Shown piece by piece: positions 11,049-20,567 of a stretch of DNA of 64,000 nt; within the stretch, counting starts at the first letter, position 1, and each line of letters opens with the position of its first letter. A model generated the notes under the pieces. It had not been told where the DNA came from. It ran no database searches and saw nothing but the letters and a program-made list of their open reading frames with translations. Position numbers and translations under genes: made by a program. The stretch is from Globisporangium splendens (taxonomy: Eukaryota > Oomycota > Peronosporomycetes > Pythiales > Pythiaceae). The stretch lies in assembly GCA_006386115.1 (NCBI GenBank), contig VFIW01000010.1, positions 186,001-250,000 on the forward strand, given 5' to 3'.

Positions 11049-11363
11049 GACATCGATCCCGAAGGTCTCTACACCATCCTCCGCGGTAATGATAATCGAT
11101 TGAAGGTTGCCAACGGCGTTGAGGTTGAGCAGTTCCATGTTGCATGGCTCGAGCCAAACGACAGGGCATCCGGGAAGGCAACGAATTCGACAACTTGGGA
11201 ACCAGAGGCATCGCTCAGTATCACGTCCTCGGTCACGAGAAGCGAACCCTCAAACTCCGGATCGGAGTCATCGCTAATCTCAACAACCACTCGACGTCAA
11301 ACTGCGCTTGGACTTCTTACGCGATCCGCCAAAGTGCTCCATCGACAACCAATTACCATCTGA
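11049..11363 (+). pseudogene. possible retroelement polyprotein fragment (chromo-like tail)
   Basis: An open stretch reads DPEGLYTILRGND, then VANGVEVEQFHVAWLEP and a TTWEPE motif before a Ser/Thr-rich tail. VxxFHVAWLEP followed by WEPE resembles the C-terminal chromodomain-like end of gypsy-type integrases. There is no start codon in a good context and no recognisable integrase or RT upstream. This is a weak call; it may be chance. Confidence 0.25.
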
Positions 11364-12481
11364 GTCTTCACTCGACTGTCGCAGATCGGTGCGCGTCTCC
11401 GCTTCCCAGACGCATGACTTGGAATGCGCTCGATGTTCTGGGACTCCGTCGACTTCACCTCCTCCTCAGACTCGCTGTCAACAATACGCAACTATCGAGG
11501 ACGTGTAGTTGCTCGCGACTGAACTGGGAGTAGACGTACACATTCATCAACCTGACTGGACGCACGCGGATTCTCGCCTGCAGCAGGATCGACACGCACA
11601 CCAGACATTTCACTGGGCGGACCCTCATTGGCTGCAGAATCGCCATTCGCTAGAGTCACTGCACTACGCGAGTTCTAGTCGGCGGCCGAATCCAAATTCG
11701 CGTCAACCGTTACACTAGCAGGCTCCGCACTGACGACAGAATCATCACTCGCTTCGACTACGTCTCTGGGAGGATCCACATCTGGATCGCTTCAGACACT
11801 GCACTCGTCGCTTGAGTGGCGGTGGGATTGGTATGCACAGCAGAGCATGTCTGCCGAGAGTAGCCAATATTCTTTTCGCTCTCCCAGCTTCTTGTGCCCA
11901 GATCGAACGAGATTTTGACGTTAGACTTCGATTCCTTCAACAGCCGCGTTGCCAATTGCTTTTTGAAGTGAGTTCTTTCAGATCCTTCATTCTTGTTTCC
12001 ATTTGCGTTTGAACGGCAGTAGGATCTTTGGCTCTGTGCTCACCCCGTCTTCTGGTTTCAACCCTAACCCTTTTAATTGTAGAGTTGTCAAGATTCCGCA
12101 CTTTTCCATGCGGTACATCGAAAGCAGGTCTTTCACGCATTTCGACTGCAATATGTCGAATAGACGCGTCGCAATCTGTCACTCTGAACTTCTGTTTTGA
12201 GGATGCAGTGGATATTTGCACTCTCTCCGTCGAAGCGACCATGGGTTTGGACGAGCTTCAGCCTGGCAACACCAAGCGGGCAAAAGTAACTGCCGTTAAA
12301 GCTTTCGGGAGGTTTCTCGACGCCGAGGAGGCAAGTTTAGAGTTGTCAAGCGCGAAAATGCACGCATGGACGCGTTAGAAGCTGAACTAAACGGGGCACA
12401 GTCACCAAGAAAAGAGAAGCGTCAGCAAGAAGATCCCGTTGCAAGCGAACCAAAAAAAGAAAGACGCATCAAGCAGTAACT

Positions 12482-12895
12482 CACCTGAAGACTACTTGGT
12501 TCTCGTGGTACGCACATGAGCCACGGATGTGGAGCGTGCAGGGCGACAAGCAGAAGAAGTCGGATGCGAAGTTGCTGGTTGCATTCACAAAGCTCTTCCT
12601 CGAAGACGGTTTTGCTCTCGACAGCAAAGCGCAGAATTACCGAGGTCTTGTGCTGGAGCTGGGATCGAAAGCAGAAAGCAGCGTGCTAGAATTTCTCCGC
12701 GCTAGGGGAATATCGTCGAAGGGGAGCAATGCCGTGCTCAAGCACCTACGCGTACTCCATCGCTCTGGCCCTCTCAACGATAAAATTGCACACCACCGCA
12801 AACTCCTCGCTGCAGGCAAGATTTCGGATCCTGCCCCCGGCTTCACGCAAGACATTCTTGAAGTAGTTGTGTTCAGTCAGCAGTCAGACTCGTAA
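12482..12895 (+). pseudogene. fragment of a repeat-associated oomycete ORF family
   Basis: The frame is open from about 12482: KTTWFSWYAHEPRMW, then DKQKKSDAKLLVAF, a KLFL..GFALDS segment, FLRARGISSKGSNAVLKHLR, and DPAPGFTQDIL before the stop. Another frame just upstream (from 12241) contains NTKRAKVTAVKAFGRFL, which looks like the first helices of a tyrosine-recombinase-like domain, but the two are split by stops. I recall similar unnamed proteins in Phytophthora; this memory is unverified. The broken frame suggests a decayed mobile-element gene. No function is assigned. Confidence 0.35.
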
Positions 12896-12998
12896 TACCC
12901 ACCAGTTGACCACGCTCCCTCACGAACATACAGGTATGCAGCACTTACATTTTAACTCCATTGAATACACGTTTCCTTTCATTTGCTGGTTGCTAATA

Positions 12999-13060
12999 GA
13001 GGGTATCGATCCCTCAGCTTTCGCGTGAACCAATGTCTTGCACCTCACAAGTACTGGCTC
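12999..13060. repeat. dispersed repeat, copy 1 (T-arm-like hairpin)
   Basis: GAGGG-TATCGAT-CCCTC at 12999-13015 forms a 5-bp stem with a 7-nt loop. The following TGTCTTGCACCTC and GTACTGGCTCGG resemble the second copy at 13841. The pair suggests a short dispersed element, possibly tRNA-derived. Confidence 0.4.
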
Positions 13061-13135
13061 GGGTGTGTTGCATTGCGCACGTCGCTCATCGTGCACATTT
13101 CGCATTTCGCCGCCTCCTGCGACAACAACAACAAG

Positions 13136-13654
13136 ATGAAGCCCCCTACGAAGAACAACATCAGCTCCATGGCCGAGTTCAAGGGACTCTGCGTGATGTA
13201 CGCGAACTCGGCCGGTGTCCGCATTCGCGATCAAGCGCTACGCCACCTCCGGACTACTCTCAACGCGGCATCAAGCCACTCAAACGACCTGCGTGTGGCC
13301 CTGTACGTCATCTTCTTCTCCCTCGCCAAACGCGGCACACGCATGATCGAGCTGGAGCATCTACGCGAGTGGATTGCTCCACCGGCGGACGCCACGGACG
13401 CGAACGACGGTGCTGAGTGGACAGCTGAAGGAAGTCTGGCAGGCGAACAGCTTCACAGCGTTCGAAAAGTCTTGGGTTGCGTGAGTGAGGGGAAGAAGAC
13501 TTACTACTTGGTTGACTGGGCGCCGACGTACGAGCCACGCGAGAGCATACCGCAATCGCTGATTATCCAATTCAATAAGGAGCGCCGTGCTCTGGCTCGT
13601 CGAACCTACATTGAATACGAAGCAAGTGAGGACAATAGCGAAACCCCACAATAA
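13136..13654 (+). CDS. small chromodomain-like protein, 172 residues
   Basis: A single-exon ORF starts with MKPPTKNNISSMAEFKG (a Met at codon 12 is also possible). Residues about 10-75 look helical. The C-terminal third (about 110-160) reads SVRKVLGCVSEGKKTYYLVDW, then a PRESIP segment and a helical Arg-rich end. This is the strand-strand-strand-helix layout of a chromo or chromo-shadow domain, with W in the position of the aromatic cage. Such domains bind methylated histone tails or tether gypsy integrases. It sits among decayed mobile DNA, so it could be a domesticated or leftover element end. Convincing as coding, moderate for the domain. Confidence 0.5.
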   Translation: MKPPTKNNISSMAEFKGLCVMYANSAGVRIRDQALRHLRTTLNAASSHSNDLRVALYVIFFSLAKRGTRMIELEHLREWIAPPADATDANDGAEWTAEGSLAGEQLHSVRKVLGCVSEGKKTYYLVDWAPTYEPRESIPQSLIIQFNKERRALARRTYIEYEASEDNSETPQ

Positions 13655-14520
13655 CGCAAATAACACGGTTTGATTTGCTCATACATTTCATTGGATTGAT
13701 TGAGGTTTATATGAGCACAAGTTTATACAACAATGTTAACGCGACAACATGCACACAAAGTTTAACGTAAACTCGAGTCAAAATGCGCCAAAATACATTC
13801 CATAAGCATACACATTCGCATGCTGCACACTCTACCGACAGAGGGTATCGACCCCTCAACACAGGATAACCCGTGTCCTGAACCTCCAGGTACCGGCTCG
13901 GAGGGGGGGGGAGGGGCGGTGTCGACCTGCGTGGTAGAAGAAATAAATCGCGAATGCCGAGCGAAGGGGAGCTGGCGCAATTTTCAAACGCTTCCTGTCC
14001 ACATCTTACAAGTAAAGCTGGCTTATCTCTTTAAAGCGCGCTTGTTGACGAGTGGTAATGGAAACCACAATTTCTAACTCTATTAGTGGCTCTCCACTCC
14101 GTTTGAAGGTCTCATTTGCCAATTTCCTCTGTGGAGAGCACCTCTCTCCTGTATGTTTTTGTCCTTTCTTGAGTCGAAAACGTTTTCTTGATTTTCTCAG
14201 CCTACAGACCGTTTCGAGCTCTCTAACTGTGCCTTTTGAGTATAAGTCAAAATGTCCTTTCACTCGTTTTATTTTCATGCACCCATTCATATTCCCCTTT
14301 CCCTGCCCTACCTCAGTGCTGCCTTTTACAACCTACATTATAATAGCACTTGGTAATGGCCCCTGCTGACAATTTGAGTCGGAGGAGGGGCGTCAGATCT
14401 CTCGGACGGTCGGAGAAATTGTGGTATGGATCGTTGGAGTAGTCGTTGGGTGCGCATCCATCATAGCAAAACGGTCCAGGACTTTAGTCGCATGGGATGC
14501 CTTATGGATGAATATGGTTC
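13655..14520. other. stretch without recognisable gene
   Basis: It contains the second dispersed repeat, a poly-G run and short ORFs on both strands, none gene-like. Confidence 0.5.
13841..13902. repeat. dispersed repeat, copy 2 (T-arm-like hairpin)
   Basis: GAGGG-TATCGAC-CCCTC at 13841-13857 is followed by TGTCCTGAACCTCC and GGTACCGGCTCGG, matching copy 1 with about a dozen differences. On the minus strand the next bases read CTCTGTCGGTAGAGTG, which is like a tRNA D-arm (box A). A complete tRNA fold is not visible. A run of nine G follows at about 13904. Confidence 0.4.
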
Positions 14521-14648
14521 TGTAATGGGCTAAGGCTGCCATTACATGCAAGGCGGCTCTATGTGTGTGTCACACACCACCTTGTGGGAGTGCATTGTGG
14601 GTGCAAAGATATTGGGTGAAACACATAAAAGTGATCCCCATATGCACA

Positions 14649-14672
14649 GGTGACGTCACCGTCTGACGTCAG
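14649..14672. promoter_or_regulatory. two full CRE-type palindromes (TGACGTCA)
   Basis: GGTGACGTCACC (14649-14660, 12-bp perfect palindrome) and CTGACGTCAG (14663-14672, 10-bp perfect palindrome) lie side by side. Both contain the complete bZIP (CREB/ATF) site TGACGTCA, at 14651-14658 and 14664-14671. The sequence is certain; use as a regulatory site is inferred. Confidence 0.55.
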
Positions 14673-14895
14673 AGCAATCTGTGTCTGAGTCGAGTGTTGG
14701 TCGCTCGCAATCATTGAGATTCGGCGTGATTACGCACAACAGTACTCTAGACACGTGAATGATGGTTCCTACTTGGGAAACTGCACTGGTGATGAGACCG
14801 ACGTGTCTCTGCCACCTAAAGTGAGTGGCTGTAGCCAATCACTTTGCAGGGAATTTTCCACAGGACTTCAAGTTCAAGTTTCCAGTAGATCCCGT

Positions 14896-14980
14896 AGGTT
14901 CAACCTCAGTGTACCCAAGGTTTTATATATCATATTCATAGGTTTTATTTCTGCATGTTTAGGTTTTATGCATAAAACCT
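14896..14980. repeat. four AGGTT units at 22-nt spacing ending in 20-bp palindrome
   Basis: AGGTT starts at 14896, 14918, 14940 and 14961 (spacings 22, 22, 21). The last three extend to AGGTTTTAT. The first is the dyad AGGTTCAACCT. The last is the perfect palindrome AGGTTTTATGCATAAAACCT (14961-14980). Two-turn helical spacing would place all copies on one DNA face. Confidence 0.65.
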
Positions 14981-15064
14981 CTAGGAAGTCCTAGTGGTGT
15001 TTTACATGTAGTGTCAGGAACCATAAGCTCATTTCAATTCAGTTGCATTTTTGCCAAGTTCCTC

Positions 15065-15662
15065 TCAAGTCTTCCTCTCAAGCGCAAGCGTGCGTGCCGT
15101 GTTTGAGGCTGTCTCGGATACCCTCTCAAAGCACGTCGCGCTCAAGCGCCATTGTTTTTCGTTTTGCACCTCTGTAAACGATTTGATCTCGGGAGGTTTG
15201 GTTGTCGCCGCCTTCGATGTTGCAGCCTTACGGCCAGACTTCGGTTCGGTCGGGCTTTGCGTCAACGATCCTTCGGATGAGGAATCGGAAGGAGGGTCGG
15301 TCGATTTCTCAGAGGTCTGTGAGGTGTGCATCGTATCGGAGGCAGCTGAACCGTCCGAGTCGTTGAAGAGAGCAGTTCCAGGAGGTAGCGCAACTTGGGG
15401 ATTGGTGGGGTGCGACGGCCGTTGGTGGTTCATTCGACCTTGCCAGTGACTTCAGGAGCTCTTCTTGATCGAGGTCGGCGTCGGAACCAGAAGTGGAGTC
15501 TGACTCGCCTTCGTAGTGTTCATGGTCGACGAAGTCCAGTATGCCTTGTCCGTCGAGAGCAGCGCGAATGCGTGCGTTCTAAACCGAGAAAATGGAGTCA
15601 TTCAGTCGCAGGAAATCTTCACTCGACCTGCCCAACGTTGGGCTCATAACCTTTCGAGGCAT
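15065..15662 (-). pseudogene. decayed Ty1/copia-type gag with in-frame amber codon
   Basis: From a Met at 15662 the minus strand reads MPRKVMSPTLGRSSEDFLRL, then SIFSV, a TAG at 15581-15579, then NARIRAALDGQGILDFVDHE. The layout resembles copia gag starts, in which a Trp sits where the TAG is, followed by a R-x-AL...G-x-x-x-FV stretch. An acidic Ser-rich run follows (DSTSGSDADLDQEELL). A frame change near 15440 leads into another Ser/Thr/Pro-rich open frame to 15065. No protease, integrase or RT is seen further along. The stop plus frame change mark it as dead. Confidence 0.45.
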
Positions 15663-15835
15663 CGGCTTCACAGGAAGTGACAGGGGCGAAGACAAAGAAG
15701 AAAAGAAGTAGTTGAAAGCTGGAAGATTCAAGAGTGCCGTTGTATTTGAGGCTCAGAGAGACCAGTTGGTGGCTCAGGTAGCCTGAGGTTTGAAAGTGTT
15801 TACTCGACAGTTTTTGTTGGTTGAGGATGCAGTGT

Positions 15836-15899
15836 CCTTGTTTCAGAGCCTGATCAAGGTTGAAACAAGGACCAGGGAATGCTGTCCCTAATTTAGGGA
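15836..15899. repeat. two adjacent inverted repeats upstream of the gag remnant
   Basis: CCTTGTTTCA (15836-15845) pairs with TGAAACAAGG (15861-15870) around 15 nt. TCCCTAA-T-TTAGGGA lies at 15885-15899. In gag orientation they are about 170-240 bases before its start, in the place of a retroelement leader or LTR. Confidence 0.6.
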
Positions 15900-16484
15900 A
15901 GAGGGTCTTTTATTTTGGGTGCCATGTTTCGACACGATGGCCAGTCATGCTCGTCTTCACCATGCCACGGTACAGAGGAATTGCTTTCCCTGCAATTTGT
16001 TGCCCATGCCTCCTACGTAGAGTCGATTTTTCACAGCAACCGCAATTGACATTCCATACTTGCTTGCTCCCATGCCTTCGTAAGCTGCGCCGCGCACTTG
16101 CTTCATGCCAGGAGCACTGGTGTGCGCATGGGGAGAAGGTGCGCTCGATCAAGACGCCGACTTGCATCAAGTTGTCTCAGTTCTTTTCCCAAGTGGTCAT
16201 CAGGATCTTGAACCAACGAGAAGGTGCAACCGACTGAACAGAAACGAGCCAGATGTCTGTTACAACGACCATCACTCCCGCACGCATCCTCAATGGCGCT
16301 CCTCCACCGCCATTTTCTTCTTCTTGTGGCGTCCGCTCGTCCGTCGTCCACCTGAGTTTCTTTGCCAACGCGCTGTGCTCGTGTGCGTGTGCGAGGGAGC
16401 GTCAAGCGAAGCGCGCTCAGACAGGCCAGCATTCCAGGATTTGCTCACAAGCGTCCACGACGTGCTTCACCCCGAGAGAGAACA
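15900..16484. other. upstream region of the esterase gene
   Basis: No recognisable gene. Several overlapping ORFs of 60-130 codons appear on both strands without family signals. The last part should be promoter and 5' UTR of the esterase gene. Confidence 0.45.
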
Positions 16485-18556
16485 ATGAACCGCGTGCTCG
16501 AGAAAGTGTTCCCAGCGTTTTCGCGCCATGCACAAGCGCGCGTCTACTACACGTACCCCGAGGTGAGCGAGCCTGCTTTCATCCCATGCTGATGGTGATG
16601 AGGATGATGGCCGCTGGTTATTGACGTGTGCTGCAATCGCTCCGTTTGCAATGGCAGGGCTCCAAAGAAATGAGCTTTGCGTTTCGCGTCACGTACGCTG
16701 GCAATGACGTGGTCCACGATGGCCGCGTGGTCCTGTTTTTCGCACCGAGTGCCGATCCAGAGCCGCGCTTTGAAGCGTTTGAACTCGAAGACTTGCGCCC
16801 AATGTTTGCCAAAGACATCGTAAGAATAATGGCGCTATGCACTGTTCAGCTGAGCATGAGCGTCTTGGGAGTGTTCACAATTGGCTGTGCATGTGTGTTT
16901 GTGTTGTTTGGTGTGTGCGTGCAGCAAAATGTTCATCCTGGTGACGTCATCGAGTTCGAAAGCGCCGATTTCTCGTTGCCAGACGCCTTGGGCTTTGTGC
17001 CAGCGGATTTGTCCAACTTCCAGACGAATGAGCTCTACGTCCAAGCGCTTTTCAGTAAAAGTAAGCGTCCATGTGTGTGTGCGTGTGTTTTCTCGCGCGG
17101 ATGGGAATCATATTGCAACTGATGGTTTGCTGCTGATGAAATAGATTTGTCCGATCCGGATGCGAATACTTGCCCTGGTAACGTGTTCAGCACCCCAGTT
17201 CGGATCGAATTGGCGCCGCCAGCGGAGCCAAATGTCGTCAGCATCGTCGCGGATCAGGTACGCACAAATATCAATAGCGAGTCTCATTGTGCCTTTGGGT
17301 AATTTATCACTCATTCGATGCATTTGAAATTGTAGCTCGTTGTCGACGACATGGATCTCACGAACACCGAATGGGTCGAGCACATTTCCATGAAAAGTGA
17401 GCTGCTCAGCGCGTACCACGGTCAAGACGTGTGCATTTCCGCGTCTGTCGTGCTCCCGCGCGGATACCACACGACGTCCTCATCTGCTTCCGAAGTGTAC
17501 CCGACTGTGTTCTACATCGAGGGCTTCACGGGCACCGAAGCGTACGCAACGCGTGCGAGAGCATTCCTGTCCTCGGAGATGGGGCGCGACTGGCAGGCAG
17601 GCAAGTGGCCGACACCGATGCTGCGGGTGACACTCGGCTCGCGGTTCAAGTTCGGCCACACGTCGTTTGCTGACTCCGAGACGAACGGACCCTGGGGCTC
17701 AGCGCTTGTGCAGGAGTTCATTCCGTTCTTTGAAGCGAAGTACCCAAGCGCAGTGCGTGGCGCTCGCGGCCGCTACCTGCACGGCCACTCGTCGGGCGGA
17801 TGGTCCACACTGTGGCTGCAATTGCAGTTCCCCGACGTCTTCAATGGCACGTGGAGCACGGCGCCAGACCCCGTCGACTTTTCGCGTTTCCAGATCGTCA
17901 ACATCTACGAATCCGAGAACATGTACTGGGACCCGTACGGCCGACCGTACCCGACGTACCGCAACGACGGTCAGGTCGTGTGCAGCATCCGCGATGAGAA
18001 CCTGATCGAGCGCGTGTACGCGCGCGGCAACGGCGGACAATGGGGTGCATTCGTACGTATCTTTCACTATTGCAATTTGTGTGTGTCCATCCTTGTCCGA
18101 ATGTCGCATTCTGGTGGACAAAAGATGCCTAACTAAAGTGTTCACCTTTGCTTTGTTGAATGTGATCAATAGTGCGCCGTGTTCGGTCCGCGCGACCCCG
18201 AGACGGGCATGCCGCGACCGCTCTTTGACCAAGTCACGGGCGAGATCGATGCGAGCGTCGCGCAAGCGTGGACGAAATACGACATCGTGAGGTTCCTCAA
18301 GACGCATCCAGAGCTGCTCGCAGACAAGCTCAGCGGCAAAGTGCACGTGATCTGCGGCACCGAAGACAACTACTACCTCAACGGCGCCTGCCAGTCGCTC
18401 CAGACGCTGCTACGCACGACGGCAAAGGGACCCGCAAAGGCAGCTGCGGTGCCCAATTACGTGCAGCTGGTGGCAGGCGACCACACGACGATCCGCAATC
18501 GCAAGCACTACCAGCAGATCTACAGCGAGATCGCGCATGCGTTCCTCTCGAAATGA
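16485..18556 (+). CDS. putative esterase, alpha/beta hydrolase of the esterase D type
   Basis: Six exons (16485-16562, 16658-16819, 16925-17060, 17145-17257, 17336-18052, 18173-18556) give 529 residues. Residues about 30-160 form a beta-rich N-terminal domain. From about 195 (VVLPRGYH, then VFYIEGFTG) the hydrolase core begins. The nucleophile elbow is GHSSGGWST with Ser315 (bases 17789-17791). A late strand HVICGTEDNYY offers the acidic residue and VAGDHTTIRN the His. This matches PF00756-type putative esterases that act on acyl or thioester bonds; the substrate is unknown. No signal peptide is visible. The start at 16485 gives a short exon whose phase fits, but an upstream exon cannot be excluded. 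Confidence 0.78.
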
Positions 18557-18871
18557 TAACACCAATTCAATAGACACTGCCATAGAGGACGGATGCATGT
18601 TGTCACCGCTTTATCGTCCAATAACGTCGCGTTGTGTCTATATGACGCCTTATTTGTGGCCAATTGTAAGGCTGAATGGAAGTGATTGCTGTCGTACTTT
18701 ATCGGGAGTGGCAGTTGGATGCCATTTTCCCCACCACACACACACATATTTGATTTTGTTTCCATTTTGGAGAAAAGCAACGAAGAAGGAAGAAGAAGAA
18801 GAGAAAGCGCCTCCTTCTCTCTCTCTCTCTTTCCACAGTACTCGCATTCGCAACAGCAGCAGCAAGAGAGA

Positions 18872-20348
18872 ATGGCCGCCGTGCATGTGGACCGCGCGCA
18901 GTCGGACGCGATGAACCTGCAGGTGCTCAAGCGCCAGGACGACGACGTCATGGAGATCGTCGACACCGCGAGCCACGTCGTCATGTACGAGTTCGACCAG
19001 GACAACCAGAATTGGGTACGTGTGCTTATCAAGCCAAGTGGTTATAAGGGGAGACGTTTGATATTTCAACACAACTGACAACATACTAATGGCTGCACTT
19101 CTCGCTTGTGCTGCTTGTGGCATCTGTAGAAACGAAAAGAAGTCGAGGGCTGCTTGTTTGTCGTCAAGAGGTACGCTTTGCTGCTCGCTTTTCTCCATAG
19201 CATGGCACACTCGGACGATGCTGAAGAGTGTGTATTTGCGTCTCTACTTCTTAGATTTTCGGCGCCGCGCTTCCAGATCTTTGTGAACAACCGCCTGAGC
19301 ACGACGAACATGACGCTCGCGATCGACGAGAACCTCCAGGTCGACAGTGTCGACACGTTTTTGATCCTGCGCTGTCCCGATGCCGTACGTTTCCCACTGC
19401 CTGCTGTCTTGCTTGTCATTGTGAATAGTACTGGGGGCTAAACCTTGTTGATCTGCTTACTTGTTGCAGTCGTATGCGAGTGGCTACGCTATTTATGGTG
19501 TCTGGTTCTTCCCCGAAGAAGATCGCGAAAAGATATTGAACTTGCTGCACCGGTACGTTTTACTTATGACATTATGGCACATGCAGCTGTCCGTTTATAT
19601 TGCTGAGAGACTGATGTATCCCTATGGTCTGATTTGATTCTACAGCGTGATTCACTCGTTGAAGGATGTGCCGGCGGCAACAAATGGAAGCGTGAATGGC
19701 GGGAACAAGCAACCATCGCAACCAAAGAAGGTGGAGCCGAAGAAGATGGAGCAGCAGCAGCCAGTGGTGGTGCAAGAGCCACAGCAACCAGTGCAGCAGC
19801 AGCCACGTGCGCGTTCTCGTTCGCGCAACAAACGCGACGATTCGAATGGTCGTCGCCAAGCGAATGCTGCTAACTCTGGTGCGAATGCGACGCAACCGAC
19901 GATGATCTTGCAGCGCTCGCCGAAGAACGGCAACAAGGTGTCTGGTCTGCCACCGACTGGCGCTGCTGCCACGATACCGCGCGCTTCTTCGCCGTCTACG
20001 AAGCAAGAGCCATCGCCACAAGCAGCAGACTCGAGCAGCAACAATGGCATGGTTCCCATCTCGCGAGAGGACGGGATCGCAGCAGGGGAGGCGATTCTCG
20101 GCATGATCTCGCAGAACCGCAACCAGAGCAACAGCAACAGCGCCGCGCTGTCTCCGCAGAAGCAGCAGGTGTCCAAATCTGGCCGCGGCCGCAAGAAACA
20201 GCAGCAGCAGTCACTGGTGGAGGATGCGGCGGCACCAGCGGCTCAGGTGAACAAGGAGCAGCTAAAGCAGACGCTCATCGCGCTGCTCGATGATGCGACG
20301 TTCTTCGACCAGATCTACCACGCGTACGTGAACCGCGTCCACAAATAA
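18872..20348 (+). CDS. DCP1: mRNA-decapping enzyme subunit DCP1
   Basis: Five exons (18872-19015, 19130-19170, 19255-19384, 19470-19552, 19646-20348) give 366 residues. The EVH1 domain spans about 10-130: NLQVLKRQDDDVMEIVDTA, YEFDQDNQNW, VEGCLFVVKR, FQIFVNNRLST and the proline-motif pocket sequence YGVWFFPEEDR. A long Gln/Pro/Ser-rich linker follows. The C-terminal helix (EQLKQTLIALLDD..FFDQIYHAYVNRV) fits the DCP1 trimerisation region of animals and plants. DCP1 activates DCP2 in 5'-3' mRNA decay and sits in P-bodies. A (CA)7 repeat begins directly after the stop codon. Identification is firm. Confidence 0.9.
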
Positions 20349-20567
20349 CACACACACACACACGCGTAGTGATTGTGATAGACGCTAGTAAGTAGTTACG
20401 AGCTTAGGATACCCCACCAGAAAACACATAAGCAAGCAAGCAAACATGTGCGCACCAAACAACCAATTGAGAACAGCAGCTAACCGAACCCAATCCAAAC
20501 AGCCGTTTGTGTGCTTTTCTGTCTGAAGTGGTCCTGCTGACTACTAATTTAAATTATTGTTTCAAGA

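Larger units (their letters stand above)
10040..12240. other. gene-poor accessory stretch upstream of the Pin1 gene
   Basis: No intact gene is recognised. 10200-10400 is rich in inverted repeats (listed separately). From about 10530 to 12240 many short ORFs occur on both strands with frequent stops, consistent with decayed transposon DNA. A possible retroelement fragment is at 11049-11363. Confidence 0.5.
14521..14994. other. dyad-rich block, possible retroelement LTR or regulatory region
   Basis: Within 474 bases there are TGTAATGG/CCATTACA (14521-14546), GTGTGTG-T-CACACAC (14563-14577), two CRE palindromes (14649-14672), the AGGTT array with its 20-bp palindrome (14896-14980) and CTAGGA-AG-TCCTAG (14981-14994). 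A TATATAT run lies at about 14924-14930. No ORF of note occurs. The proximity to a copia gag remnant suggests an LTR, but no LTR pair was found by eye. Confidence 0.4.

Noticed and set aside
13000..13902. complete tRNA genes at the hairpin repeats
   Set aside because: Only arm-like pieces occur. The arms are in the wrong order for one tRNA, so only a dispersed-repeat call is kept.
15051..15449. 132-codon plus-strand ORF
   Set aside because: It is antisense to the gag-like frame, and its composition mirrors the Ser/Asp-rich minus strand. It has no family signal.
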